From the NCBI RefSeq assembly GCF_026914265.1, contig NC_069125.1:20138966-20202965 (forward strand): DNA of 64,000 nt. The letters run 5' to 3'. The notes under the pieces are model-generated. The model was not told where the DNA came from. It searched no databases and saw only the letters and a program-made list of their open reading frames with translations. Both the position numbers and the translations under genes were made by a program. This document shows positions 10,901-24,700 of the stretch, piece by piece. Within the stretch, counting starts at the first letter, position 1. Each line of letters opens with the position of its first letter. The DNA comes from Mya arenaria. Its lineage: Eukaryota; Mollusca; Bivalvia; Myida; Myidae.

Positions 10901-13900
10901 AGAACATCCATCCTTGATTTTGTGATACTTAAATCTGACTAATGCAATGAAATGGCATGTCATTTTCAAATGTTAAGAAAATGTGTGAGGATTTGTAAAA
11001 GTCTGGCGCCAATTATTCACTGATTTATTTTTAGCTCAACTATTCGAAGAATAAGGAGAGCTATACTACTCACCCAAGCGTCAGCGTCGGCTTCACACCT
11101 TGGTTAAGGTTTTGCATGTAAACACCTTTAAGTCATAATCTCAGTAAATACATCATGTATTGCATTGAAACTTTAGATTATGCATTTCCAACTATCGAAC
11201 CTACTAAATTAATGAAGTTAGATAACACTTATATGAATTTAATGCAAATAATGGGCCTTTATTATTTGACTTAGAAATTCTGGTTAAGGTTTTGCATGTA
11301 AGCACACATAGGTTAATATCTCAGCAACTACTTGATTTATTGCATTAAGACTTTATACAATGGTACTCAACTATCCAACCTACTTAATTAACCAAGTTAG
11401 ATAACTCTTGTTTGCATTTAATGCAAATAATTGCCCTTTATTATTTGACTTAGAAATTCTGGTTAAGGTTTTGCATGTAAGCACACATAGGTTTATATCT
11501 CTTCAACTACTTGATGTATTGCATTGAGACTTTATACAATGGTACTCAATCATCTAATGTACTTTATTAACCAAGTTAGTTAACTCTTGTTTGCATTTAA
11601 TGCAGAATAAATGCCCTTTATTGTTCGACTTAAAATTTCTGGTTAAGGTTTTGCATGTAACCACATTTTAGTCAATTTCTCAGTAAATACATCATGTATT
11701 GCATTGAAACTTTAGATTTATATTCCCAACTATCTTACCTACTAAATTAATGAAGTAAGATAACACTTATTGAATTTAATGCAAAAATGGGCCTTTATTA
11801 TTTGACTTAGAAATTCTGGTTACCGTATTGCAAGTAAGCACACATAGGTTAATATCTCAGCAACTACTTTATTTATTGCATTAAGACTTTATACAATGGT
11901 ACTCAACCATCCAACTTACTTAATTTACCAAGTTAGATAACTCTAGTTTGCATTTAATGCAAATAATTGCCCTTTATTATTCAGCATCGAAATTCTGGTT
12001 AAGGTTTTGCATGTAACAGCATTTTAGTCAATATCTTAGCAAATACATCATGTATTTCATTGAAACTTTTGATATGTATTCCCAACTATCTAACCTACTA
12101 AATTAATGAAGTAAGGTAATCCTTTGTAAATATAATGCAAATTATGGGCCTTTATTATTTGACTTGGAAAATAATGCACTTACTCAACCACCCAACCTAC
12201 TTGAATAACCAAGTTAGATAACTGTATTTTGCAAATAATGGCCCTTTATTTCTGGTTTAAATTTTGCATGTAACAACATTTATGTCAATATCTTAGCAAA
12301 TACATCATGTATTGCATTGAAATCTAATCTAATTTTACAGTGATCCATGTTTCGCCAAATTTCGAAAAGTGGCGGAATAGTCTCTGTGACAGCTCTTGTT
12401 GCAATTAAAGCTTGACTTTTCGAAAAATAAGGAGGCTTTACTTCTCGCCGGCCTTTATTGACTTTTTTACTTTCCGTTCATCACAGGCACATTTAAAAAA
12501 AATGTTTACCCGGTTTTCACAAAGTGAAACCTCATAATAAGAATGATGTACATGTACATAATTGTTCAGGTGGAAGGGCGTCATCAAACTCACCTATGGT
12601 ATCAAATAATATTAGTTAGGTTTGACATAAAGTGACCAAACTTAGTATGTAGGAAGAGTTTATGGAGTCCTTTCATTGGATTGCATTTGGGGCCCCTAGG
12701 GTGAAGGTCACTGTTACTAACAATAGAAAAATAGTTGGTGTTGAATAACTTTGGTTAGGGTTGACCTACATGCATTGCGACCAAACTTGGTATACAGGAA
12801 GAGTTTATGGAGACCTTTCATGAGATAGCGTTTTGGGCCCCTAGGGTCTAAGTTCAATCTGACCCTGAGTAGCATCATCCTCATCCTGTCACTCCTCACA
12901 TTTCAGGTACCTGTACAAGCAGGACTATGAGAGGTTCAAGCTGACTTTTAGTGGCATCATCCTCATCCTGTCACTCCTTCTCACATTTCAGGTACCTGTA
13001 CAAGCAGGACTATGAGAGGTTCAAGCTGACCTTTAGTGGCATCATCCTCATCCTGTCACTCCTTCTCACATTTCAGGTACCTGTACAAGCAGGACTATGA
13101 GAGGTTCAAGCTGACTTTGAGTAACATCATTCTCATCCTGTCACTCCTCCTTGTCCTTGGAAACTACATTGTCGACTTCTCCAATATCAGGTAGGGCAGA
13201 GTAAGTTTACTATATTCTGGTTTCTTAAGCTTGCCTATTTCTTGAAAGATAAGAAGTTGGGGTATTGTAATAATTAGGGATTCAAACGAATGGCAAACTT
13301 GATATTCGAATATTCGGTGATTCTTTTGATCGACTATTCGATTACCGAAATACATATTATAGAAGATGTAGTAAACTACTATTATTATTCGCTAAAGTAA
13401 TAGCCGGCATATTTTTATCCCGTAATTTGTTGTAGTCAGTATGCGTTGCGGACCCTGATTTCCCTAAATGAGTTTTTGAAATTCTCCATTTTCAGGAAGA
13501 TATAAGCAATACATTTTAAACAAACAAACAACAATTTCAAATAATTTCAATTCCGCTGCCTTTATATTTGTAACAATGTGAAAATAGATGGATTCCTAGT
13601 CAAATAGCATTTTGCGCCAATGGAGTGTCTTTCCGTAGGACATGCAGCCTTGTTCTGAGGTTGACCTCTAAATTGACTAAATATAACTATGGATAACCCA
13701 AACCAAATGGGAACTAATAAAATAATAAAATGAAAAATGTGGATTTGACTCATCTATTGTACAAGAATAGAGAAAATACATCCTATTAAAAAAGCTATAC
13801 TATACATTTACATTTCAAAGCATGAACACTTTATCGAAACATGGAAAACAATTTAAAGCACATAAATAATTTATGTTAATTGAAATGTTACAACATTATT

Positions 13901-16900
13901 GTAGCACAAGGCATTCAAATCATCACGTCGATTTAATGTATGTTGCACAGCTAAATTTGCGGCTAAGACAACGCATCAGTTTTAATGCCGATTCCTAGCC
14001 AGATATTGTAAAAGTAGGGGGACTTTTTATATAGTATCCGACAATAAATCCCTAAATGACATATGACGCGTGTTTAGTGTATTGTCATTACATTCACACC
14101 TCTGGCATTAGGGGCCAATCGTTGTAAAACAAGACAAACAAACTTTATAAACAACAACAGTGATGTCGGCAAAAGGTTTTATATTCTCTTTATTGACATT
14201 CTAATACCAAAGTTTGATCGAATATTCGAATTTTTGTTTGCATCACTATTAAATAACCTTCATTGACCTTATTGCCTTAAATCTTAAAGCTTTGGCATAA
14301 CTAAAAATCCATTCAAAATATTCAAATGAAACTTGGTACGCACATATTGCCAGAAACAATAGGCACATCTATGGCAAGGCCCATTTCTGGCCTTAATAAT
14401 TGTTGAGTTATACCCCTTGTTTGACTGAGAGTAACAAAAACTAGTGTTGCTGCGGACTGATTTCATTGTCAACTTTCTAACATCGGGCAAAAAAGAGTTT
14501 GTGAAGCATTCTTCTTCAAGTACTTGCAGCTTGTCGGTGCTACCCATTAATATACATTTTTTGTTTGTATGCTGTTTAATGTTTTGATTATTATCATATT
14601 TATCTAGATGGGCTGACTCTATTCTCCATTTCCTTCTGGTCTGGTACTACTGCACACTGACAATAAGAGAACAGATACTTATTGTCAATGGATCCAGGTA
14701 CGCTCTCATATTTCATTAAAGGCAACGTATAGATGTTGTCGTTGATCTGTTATTGCTGATCTCTGTTTCATGTATTTCCATATTGTAGGTCTTAAAACCT
14801 GTAGTTAAAAGGTTGTGATTCAACATCAAAAATCAGCAATAATCCTTTTAAGGTACAATTAGCTTTGAAACAATTCTACAAAATGTAGCCAAATGTAATT
14901 GTGTTTTGTTGAATACAATAACATATGTCTGTAAATGAATCTTTTAAAGATTTTTTGCTTATTTAAAAGAAATAGATTTAGGCATCTGCATCTTTCAAAG
15001 ACAACATCAGTAGTTGGTGTTGAACATTGGATGGACAACATCCATAGTTGGTGTTGAACACATAATAGCAGATGTTTTTCTTTAAGCTACATTAGCTTTT
15101 CAACAAGAACATTAAATTAATTACATAACCCAGGGTGTTTTGATTAATGCAGAATCAAGGGCTGGTGGGTGCTTCATCACTTTGTGTCCACGGCCTGTTC
15201 CGCTATCACACTCATATGGTAGGTACTAAATTTGCCTTTCTGATTGAAATACTAAATGGTCTCTTTATTCAAATACTTAAGTCTAATCTTTGATGTAAAG
15301 CTGTTTACAAAAGTAAAAATACGCCATTTGCGATAGAAATTATTCCATGGCTTCTTTATTCTTTGTTGCTAGATAGTAGATACATGTTTAAAACTACTTT
15401 TTGAAATTCATTAGGTACTAGTAGTCTGCTATCTACACTAGCAGTTACAAGCTAACAGACCTTAAGATGGAAGAGATTAGTTCTGCCTTTTGGATAAGTG
15501 CTTCAAAGTGCATTTTGGGGCAAACATAATTGCCTGAACAATATCAGAGTGTTATGAAATCAGTATGCATGAATGAATGACAATTTTGAAATGATGATAC
15601 CATATTTGTTAATCCACAGGCCAGATAGCTACTCTTACATGCAGTTTCGAACCCAGTATGGCTGGTTTATCCTTTATGTTGGTAAGAAGCTTAGATGTTA
15701 TTTTAACTCATCTGGTTTGGAATAAAAAGTCAAAGTATTGTTACAGCCTCTGTGTCATTAGCAGTGATTGATCAAACAATAACCCACTGCAAATGTGGGG
15801 GATAAACATAATCCTTGTATATAATCAATACATTCCCCTACATGTGGGGGATAAACATAATCCTTGCATATAATCAATACATTTCCCTACATGTGGGGGA
15901 TAAACATAATCCTTGTATATAATCAATACATTTCCCTACATGTGGGGGATAAACATAATCCTTGTATATAATCAATACATTTCCCTACATGTGGGGGATA
16001 AACATAATCCTTGTATATAATCAATACATTCCCCTACATGTGGGGGATAAACATACTCCTTGTATATAGTCAATACATTCCCCTACATGTGGGGGATAAA
16101 CATAATCCTTGTATATAGTCAATACATTTCCCTACATGTGGGGGATAAACATAATCCTTGTATATAGTCAATACATTCCCCTACATGTGGGGGATAAACA
16201 TAATCCTTGTATATAGTCAATACATTCCCCTACATGTGGGGGATAAACATAATCCTTGTATATAGTCAATACATTCCCCTACATGTGGGGGATAAACATA
16301 ATCCTTGTATATAGTCAATACATTCCCCTACATGTGGGGGATAAACATACTCCTTGTATATAATCAATACATTTCCCTACATGTGGGGGATAAACATACT
16401 CCTTGTATATAATCAATACATTTCCCTACATGTGGGGGATAAACATAATCCTTGTATATAATCAATACATTTCCTACATGTGGGGGATAAACATAATCCT
16501 TGTATATAATCAATACATTTCCTACATGTGGGGGATAAACATAATCCTTGCATATAGTCAATACATTCCCCTACATGTGGGGGATAAACATAATCCTTGC
16601 ATATAGTCAATACATTCCCCTACCTGTGGGGGATAAACATAATCCTTGCATATAATCAATACATTCCCCTACATGTGGGGGATAAACATAATCCTTGCAT
16701 ATAGTCAATACATTCCCCTACATGTGGGGGATAAACATAATCCTTGCATATAGTCAATACATTCCCCTACATGTGGGGGATAAACATAATCCTTGCATAT
16801 AGTCAATACATTTCCCTACATGTGGGGGATAAACATAATCCTTGCATATAGTCAATACATTTCCCTACATGTGGGGGATAAACATAATCCTTGCATATAG

Positions 16901-19900
16901 TCAATACATTTCCCTACATGTGGGGGATAAACATAATCCTTGCATATAGTCAATACATTTCCCTACATGTGGGGGATAAACATAATCCTTGTATATAGTC
17001 AATACATTTCCCTACATGTGGGGGATAAACATAATCCTTGTATATAGTCAATACATTCCCTACATGTGGGGGATAAACATAATCCTTGTATATAGTCAAT
17101 ACATTCCCCTACAAGTGGGGGATAAACATAATCCTTGTATATAGTCAATACATTCCCCTACATGTGGGGGATAAACATACTCCTTGTATATAAACAATAC
17201 ATTCCCCTACCTGTGGGGGATAAACATAATCCTTGTATATAATCAATACATTCCCTACATGTGGGGGATAAACATAATCCTTGTATATAATCAATACATT
17301 CCCTACATGTGGGGGATAAACATAATCCTTGTATATAATCAATACATTCCCCTACCTGTGGGGGATAAACATAATCCTTGTATATAATCAATACATTTCC
17401 CTACATGTGGGGGATAAACATAATCCTTGTATATAATCAATACATTCCCTACATGTGGGGGATAAACATAATCCTTGTATATAATCAATACATTCCCTAC
17501 ATGTGGGGGATAAACATAATCCTTGTATATAATCAATACATTTCCCTACATGTGGGGGATAAACATAATCCTTGTATATAATCAATACATTTCCCTACAT
17601 GTGGGGGATAAACATAATCCTTGCATATAGTCAATACATTCCCTACATGTGGGGGATAAACATAATCCTTGTATATAATCAATACATTTCCTACATGTGG
17701 GGGATAAACATAATCCTTGTATATAATCAATACATTTCCCTACATGTGGGGGATAAACATAATCCTTGTATATAATCAATACATTCCCCTACATGTGGGG
17801 GATAAACATAATCCTTGTATATAATCAATACATTCCCTACATGTGGGGGATAAACATAATCCTTGTATATAATCAATACATTCCCTACATGTGGGGGATA
17901 ATCCTTGTATATAATCAATACATTTCCCTACATGTGGGGGATAAACATAATCCTTGTATATAATCAATACATTTCCCTACATGTGGGGGATAAACATAAT
18001 CCTTGTATATAATCAATACATTTCCCTACATGTGGGGGATAAACATAATCCTTGTATATAATCAATACATTTCCCTACATGTGGGGGATAATCCTTGTAT
18101 ATAATCAATACATTTCCCTACATGTGGGGGATAAACATAATCCTTGTATATAATCAATACATTCCCCTACATGTGGGGGATAAACATAATCCTTGTATAT
18201 AGTCAATACATTCCCCTACATGTGGGGGATAAACATAATCCTTGTATATAATCAATACATTTCCCTACATGTGGGGGATAAACATAATCCTTGCATATAG
18301 TCAATACATTCCCCTACCTGTGGGGGATAAACATAATCCTTGCATATAGTCAATACATTTCCCTACATGTGGGGGATAAACATAATCCTTGTATATAATC
18401 AATACATTTCCCTACATGTGGGGGATAAACATAATCCTTGTATATAATCAATACATTCCCTACATGTGGGGGATAAACATAATCCTTGTATATAATCAAT
18501 ACATTCCCTACATGTGGGGGATAAACATAATCCTTGTATATAATCAATACATTTCCCTACATGTGGGGGATAAACATAATCCTTGTATATAATCAATACA
18601 TTCCCTACATGTGGGGGATAATCCTTGTATATAATCAATACATTTCCCTACATGTGGGGGATAATCCTAATCCTTGTATATAATCAATACATTTCCCTAC
18701 ATGTGGGGGATAAACATAATCCTTGTATATAATCAATACATTTCCCTACATGTGGGGGATAATCCTTGTATATAATCAATACATTTCCCTACATGTGGGG
18801 GATAAACATAATCCTTGTATATAATCAATACATTCCCCTACATGTGGGGGATAAACATAATCCTTGTATATCATCAATACATTTCCCTACATGTGGGGGA
18901 TAAACATAATCCTTGTATATAATCAATACATTTCCCTACATGTGGGGGATATACATAATCCTTGTATATAATCAATACATTCCCTACATGTGGGGGATAA
19001 ACATAATCCTTGTATATAGTCAATACATTCCCCTACATGTGGGGGATAAACATAATCCTTGTATATAATCAATACATTTCCCTACATGTGGGGGATATAC
19101 ATAATCCTTGTATATAATCAATACATTCCCTACATGTGGGGGATAAACATACTCCTTGTATATCATCAATACATTCCCTACATGTGGGGGATAAACATAA
19201 TCCTTGTATATAATCAATACATTTCCCTACATGTGGGGGATAAACATAATCCTTGTATATAGTCAATACATTCCCCTACATGTGGGGGATAAACATAATC
19301 CTTGTATATAATCAATACATTTCCCTACATGTGGCTTCAATATGTTGTGATTCGTGCCACTTTATATGTTGGATTTTACCATATAGGGTGTTGAGCCTAC
19401 TCTTGACATGGATCTTGTTATTGCAGCGTTTGTCCAGCTGTTGCAGTACCAGTACCAAAAGGGTTGTCTCTACCGCCTCAAATGTCTCGGTCAGCGACAT
19501 GACATGGACGTCACTGTTGGTAAGACGGCTTAAATAATGTAGAAATATATGCATAATTGTTTGAAACTTTAAAATCAGTCTGACTGATGGAGGTATTTTG
19601 TATTCATATAAAAGGGTTCATGTGAGAGAATTAATGTAAGGTTTAACCAGTGTACTTTGCTTTGTCTATATGGGCCGGTTGTTTGTACTCAAAGCAAATT
19701 CAAATTGTAGATACTATACAGTATACATTGCAACCAGATAATTGTTTATAAATGTGTATAAAAAATGCTTGCAAGAAAATACCTTTTAAGATTTGCTATA
19801 CTATATGAAATATGTGTGTTTGTTTGCAGAAGGGTTTATGTCATGGATGTTCAAGGGCCTGTCCTACCTGCTGCCTTTCTTGTTCATGGCTTATGTAAGT

Positions 19901-21716
19901 ATGGCTTCGACACATATTCCTTCAGGCAAGATACTTTAACAGCTTATAATTATAATATGCTGCATATATCTCACCTCCTACATGATGCTATCCGATGGGT
20001 CTAGGGTGATCCTGTGGAGGGGATGTATAAAACATTGTTGCTATGCATGACATGTACTGTTGAAGTTTATACTGACACTAATGCTGTTACAAAATAAACA
20101 TTTTTATGTATTTTTTTAATTAACAAAAACTGTAGTGCATAAGTCTGGCAGGGAACACTGTGTGCATTACAAAGTCAACAAACTCTGTGAGACATTACAC
20201 TGTTTGTAGCTGGTTGTGTTTCCCACTCGAGCTTCATTCTCGCATGTTAAAAAAACACTGGGGGTGTATGTCCCATACTTTCATACAACCACCAGCTTCT
20301 GACAGTTTAACTAATAATATGCAATAGAATTGAGAATTAGCAATTGTGTCTGGGCTGTATGTTGTGATGCACAGGGTTTTTTTGAGATAAAGTTGCACAG
20401 AGGTTTGGCGTATAAAGTCAACATGTTGCATGCACAACCAACATCACTACCTCTAAGGTCAAGGTCATGCTTGGGGATTAATCCTTATGGAATTCTGGAA
20501 TGAAATGCTGCATACATGCACCTAGAGTATAGGTGATTCTTTCCAAGTTGAAGGTACCGGGTATGTTATGAAAGAAGTAATTTTGAAATAACATGACACA
20601 GATGTTCGGCACATAAAGGGGACATGTTGGGTGCAAGATGCAGGTCCTTATCTCTGTATGTATCACATGCAAGTCCCGCCCCCACCTCTTATTTCATGGC
20701 TCCCCAAAAAGCATCAATCATTGGGTCCTGCATATATGCTTATAGTTTGTTAGCTTAGCTTAAACGTAAGCATATTCCATTGATCTGTGTTGCATTGATA
20801 GCTCTTGTTCTGTTTTGCTTTTGACATTTGATCCTTGTGACATTTAACTGGAAAACATAAGGTTTATCACTTGTCACTAAGAAAAAAGAGGTCTTGTCGT
20901 AGGATCAGTGTCATTGTCGTCAGTGGCCGTCTTGTCATATGATCAGTGTCAGTGGCGGTCTTGTCATACGATCAGTGTCATTGTCGTCAGTGGCGGTCTT
21001 GTCATATGATCAGTGTCATTGTCATCAGTGGCGGTCTTGTCATACGATCAGTGTCATTGTCATCAGTGGCGGTCTTGTCATACGATCAGTGTCATTGTCA
21101 TCAGTGGCGGTCTTGTCATACGATCAGTGTCATTGTCGTCAGTGGCGATCTTTTTGTAGTCTCATTGTCATTCTCCTCAGAGGCGGTCTTGTCATACAAT
21201 CAGTGTAATTGTCGTCAGAGGTAGTGTTGTAATAGGATCAGTGTCATTGGCATCAGGCAATTATTTGAAAACTGGTGCTATTTATTTAAATGAAGTTTTG
21301 TGCTAGAGACAGTGCGCATATGTACATCAAAGCTTACAAATCTAGCTTTAATAATTGTAAAGGTTTGACTGAAAAAGCAGACAAGCATTAGCATTTGATA
21401 TGCAGTACTTTTGTGGCCATTAAAAGAACATTTAAGGTATTCTTTTTTTTGAAAATTAAACTGTAACTTCATTTTCCCATACTTTCAGTTGTTCCAGCTA
21501 TACAACGCTGTGATTCTGTACCAGCTGTCATACGACCCACGATGTACTGAGTGGCAGGTTCCTGTCCTCGCCATCATCCACCTTATCCTCTTCCTCGGCA
21601 ACATGAGCACGACCCTGCTTGTCCTCAAGCAGAAATTCACAGAGGATATAAAAAATATAAAGAAGTTTTACAAAACCAAGTATCGCTTCAACAACTCCAA
21701 GCCAAAAATCATGTAG
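7941..21716 (+). CDS. TMEM120: transmembrane protein 120 homologue (TMEM120, TACAN-like), complete, 11 exons
   Basis: Exons: 7941-8081, 9933-10048, 10267-10383, 10701-10760, 13077-13190, 14608-14697, 15153-15218, 15620-15681, 19427-19519, 19830-19894, 21489-21716. All junctions are GT-AG and the phases agree; the CDS is 1152 nt (383 aa), close to the roughly 340 aa of vertebrate TMEM120A/B plus a longer N-terminus. Residues about 40-120 form the charged coiled-coil region. Hydrophobic segments begin at about 159 ([15 protein letters not shown]), then [12 protein letters not shown] and the hallmark [13 protein letters not shown] near 214-226, then QKGCLYRL, then [14 protein letters not shown]. 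The tail is basic. Family knowledge: a six-helix nuclear-envelope/ER membrane protein with an ELOVL-like fold that binds coenzyme A, linked to adipogenesis and debated as a mechanosensitive channel. ATG choice: context caaaATGG, in frame with homology. AATAAA at 21724-21729 follows the stop. Confidence 0.96.
8696..9599. mobile_element. non-autonomous DNA transposon in TMEM120 intron 1
   Basis: The 904-bp element begins CAGGGTTCGAATTTA and ends with its near inverse TAAATTCGAACCCTG; atatt flanks both sides as a short direct repeat. Subterminal regions hold many inverted 'ctcgcaaaat' / 'attttgcgag' words on both sides. No transposase is visible. CAGGG-type ends suggest hAT, but the expected 8-bp target duplication is not evident. 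Confidence 0.65.
11030..12480 (+). repeat. dispersed repeat with about 180-bp internal tandem units, TMEM120 intron 4
   Basis: Seven diverged units begin near 11100, 11279, 11459, 11639, 11816, 11996 and 12247 with 'tctggttaaggttttgcatg' and contain 'ctcagcaactac', 'accaagttagataactc' and 'ggcctttattatttgactta'. The block opens with 'tagctcaactattcgaagaa' and ends with 'gacttttcgaaaaataagga'. A related copy lies in opposite orientation at 45340-45912, so this is a dispersed element whose core expanded in tandem. Confidence 0.75.
12560..12858 (+). repeat. two diverged units of a dispersed repeat
   Basis: Two units about 140 bp apart share 'ggaagagtttatggag', 'cctttcat' and 'gggcccctagggt'. 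Similar sequence is common in bivalve non-coding DNA. It abuts the decayed upstream copy of TMEM120 exon 5. Confidence 0.55.
12861..13190 (+). repeat. 85-bp tandem amplification of the TMEM120 exon 5 acceptor and 5' exon half
   Basis: The real exon 5 (13077-13190) is preceded by two further copies of its acceptor plus first roughly 70 bases (exon-like starts at 12907 and 12992, spacing exactly 85) and by a partial copy from 12861. Each copy starts after 'cacatttcag' and reads the [13 protein letters not shown] coding stretch. Only the third copy continues to the full exon and the donor gtaggg at 13191. Because 85 is not a multiple of three, using the upstream acceptors shifts frame; reading on from copy 1 meets a TGA within the second copy. 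Confidence 0.9.
13270..14255. mobile_element. hAT-like non-autonomous DNA transposon, TMEM120 intron 5
   Basis: The left end reads 'tagggattcaaacgaatgg' then 'gatattcgaatattcg'. The right end read in reverse is 'tagtgatgcaaac' then 'attcgaatattcgatc', so the termini are imperfect inverted repeats. TAGGGATG-type ends are typical of a widespread hAT-related MITE group. The interior has no transposase frame. Exact boundaries and a target duplication could not be fixed. Confidence 0.45.
15781..19334 (+). repeat. minisatellite, 48-49-bp unit, about 73 copies (TMEM120 intron 8)
   Basis: The unit runs 'ccctacatgtgggggataaa' then 'cataatccttgtatataatc' then 'aatacatt'. It fills about 95 percent of intron 8 (15682-19426). 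Variants include tat/cat in 'ccttgyatat', a/g in 'ataatc/atagtc', one to four C before TACATG, and short units lacking 'aacata'. CCCCTACATGTGGGG is an imperfect palindrome that recurs in every unit. Open frames on both strands ([12 protein letters not shown] repeats) are artefacts of the unit. Confidence 0.97.
20889..21257 (+). repeat. minisatellite, 38-bp unit, about 9.5 copies (TMEM120 intron 10)
   Basis: The unit is 'catcagtggcggtcttgtca' plus 'tacgatcagtgtcattgt'. The edge copies are more diverged. The unit contains a 'gtcatcag|tggcgg' word that resembles a weak acceptor, but no exon homology. Overlapping short frames come from the repeat. Confidence 0.92.
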
Positions 21717-24700
21717 ACTTACAAATAAAGTCAGTGGCATGTTGAAACAAGACTTTGACATAGCACTGGTTAAGAGAGTTCTTAGAGGTTCAATAAAACC
21801 AAATTACATTTAGAAAAGCTAAGGTGCACTTTAAATAATTCAGGTTATGCTTAACATGATTCCACGTTTTCTGACAAACATGTACAAAATGGTACAGTAT
21901 TGAGTAATGTTGAAGACCTTTAGTTAAAGGTCTACAGAGTCTTACAGCTCATAACTGTAAATCCTGGAAAATGGCAGGGGATCTGTTTTAGTACATGTGT
22001 AGGACCGATAAATGCCCAAAGCAGGGTAAAGGATCCCTTTTGAAATAGTGTCCAAAGTCATTTATATTAATTTCAAGGTACTTTATTCTGTTATTGATTC
22101 AATTGTACCAGCAAAAACAATCTGTACAACTGTACAGTAGTCCGATTTTTATTAAAACTTCAAAAGCCCTACTTCTCAGAGTATTTTCGCAGTATATTTA
22201 TTTATAGTGAAAGTGTACTTTGTTCTGGGCACATCCAGATGAGATACTTTGAGCAACGTTGAGGATGTTAGTTACAGTTTTTTTCCTTCCTGGGATGGTA
22301 AATGTACAAATTGTACTTTGTACTTTGTTACTTGCCATTTGCAGAAATACTATAAAACCATCATACTAATTAGAAATTTTATTTGAAAAAGTTTGTTATT
22401 TTTTTTGTGTTCATTTTATTATCAGGTCAGAAATACATCTATAAATAACAAGTGCAATAAAATAGTCTTTCTTTGATGACAAAATAGTCTCTAGATACAA
22501 TACAAGGTAATTATAAACATGATATTGGCATTTGTGAACGACAAGTTTGGTGTTGTATTTTATTAATTCATTGATCGGGTATGTTTGTTTTTTAATTAGA
22601 AGGCTTTGTTATTGTTACGTTCATGGTTGGTTGTTGTGTTCGTTGTAATTATGTCATATGCATGTTATATTTAAATAGAGCGTATAACTAAAACATGATA
22701 CTTGATCATATTAGTAATACATGTAGCTCATTTTAAATTTATTCCTTCATAGTAGTGTCCAACATACTATAACTCCATCCTCAACATTTAGTAATTTACA
22801 ACGCCTCATTTGCGCTTGTTATCTATAATGTTGTGTGCCAGTTACATGATGTATATGTTATTTACTGATCTAAGTCATAATGATGTTGCCATACGTGTAT
22901 ATCGATCTTTACATAATTATAAACTAATACAAAAAGTATGTATTGTTCTGGTGTCAGCATAATTATATTTAACCATAATTTATTTCAATTTTATAATCAA
23001 TGAAATTCCTATGGGCTTGACTTCTACAACATTTCTGAGTTATCCAACATTCGTCACCTTCAAGGATTAAAACCTGTTCGTGCATTGGTAGATTTAAACT
23101 AACTGCATGGACGTTCCCCATGGTGATGATAGGTGTGTGTTGGTCAAAGACCGACAAAAGTACTGCTATATTTGGCTCAACTGGGCTGGAGCTTTGCCAT
23201 GCATGGACGGTTGTATGTTTTACACCTGTAGCAGTGACCAGGGGTAGTTTTATTTTAAATCATCAAGGATGAACAGATAATTAACACTGTAAACTTGTTG
23301 AGATATTTTTATTCGAACTACGGAAGTTTAATGCTGAGATTCCGGAAGGAACAATATAATACAAACGTTAAAGCAATACTATACATGTGTATACAGTTCA
23401 ACAACGGTCGTTTTTGTATATTTTTTGTTTTTGATGTGTACCCACATTCAGTGTACAGTACTTTATTAGAGTATTGATTCTGATCAATGTTCTTTGCATC
23501 AACATATTGCATGCACATTTTTACGCAATTATCTGAGGGCAGGAAGAAACACATGACACCAGAAATATATAGAAATGCAAATAGACATATAAAACATGTC
23601 TAGATGAATATGTAGTGTAAACAGGATTATTGAAACATTAAAACAATACCAATGGTGTAATCTCTAAAACATGTATGTACTTAAAAATATGTATCAATCG
23701 GAGACAAAACAGTTGCGAAAAAATGTTAACAAAATATGAAGTATACAATAATATAGTGGTTTTCCAATGTTAGTCAGAATAAACTGTAGCCTGGAAAAAG
23801 AATAGATAATCAACTGAACACAATTAATAAATAGGACTTCCACAGCAATGTTTGTGAATATCTCAAATCCAGCTGACTTGATTAATATGTTTAGGTAAAT
23901 TGTACGTTTATTGGTTTCTTTCAATATAAATAACCAATTTCTCGACATATATTTCTCAGCGTATTAAAACTAGCAAATAAAATGAATATAACGTAGTGAT
24001 ATTATGCCAAAATAAAATCTAGACGACAGGATAGAGGAAGCTTCGAAGATTGTACTACGTCTTGCTTCTATTACCATTGCACTGCAAGTTGAATTGTTAT
24101 AAAACCATGTCACATTTATGACGTAATTTATCACGTGGTATACACACTGAGGAATGGCAAAAAATTAAGTAGGCGTTGATTAACTGTTCTATGAGTCGCA
24201 TTGTCTTTGACAATGTAAATAAAAAATGACTTGATGAAAATGTGCATTGAAAATGATTATAGAAACCGTAAAACAATATCAAATACAAATTATGCAGACA
24301 ATTTCAATCGTTAATAACGCAGTGCTATACATTTATGTCTTATAAAAAACATATATGTATATATATTAAATAACGAAACAATTATGAAAATATGTAAACA
24401 AAATATATACTACGTTTTTTAACCAAAGTTATTTAAAAAACGATTATGTCGTTATGCATGATTGTAAAATGTAAACACATCATAAACAGACATTAAACAA
24501 AGTTGAAAGTAGATACGAATAATATATACAATATGTATACAGCCTGAAATACATGTTTATCACAGTTTTCTTGTAAAAAAAACAACAACAAAAAACTTGA
24601 TGTAAAAAAATCTGAAAGCCACAAGTGAAAACCTGAGTATTTTTCCTCATTGATTTAAAGGTAGGTTAAACGATTGTTTCCAAAACACACGATCGATAAT

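Noticed and set aside
15781..19334. CRISPR-like array of regular repeats with a palindrome
   Set aside because: The whole 48-49-bp unit is repeated, including the part that would be a spacer. There are no unique spacers, and the array lies in a eukaryotic intron.
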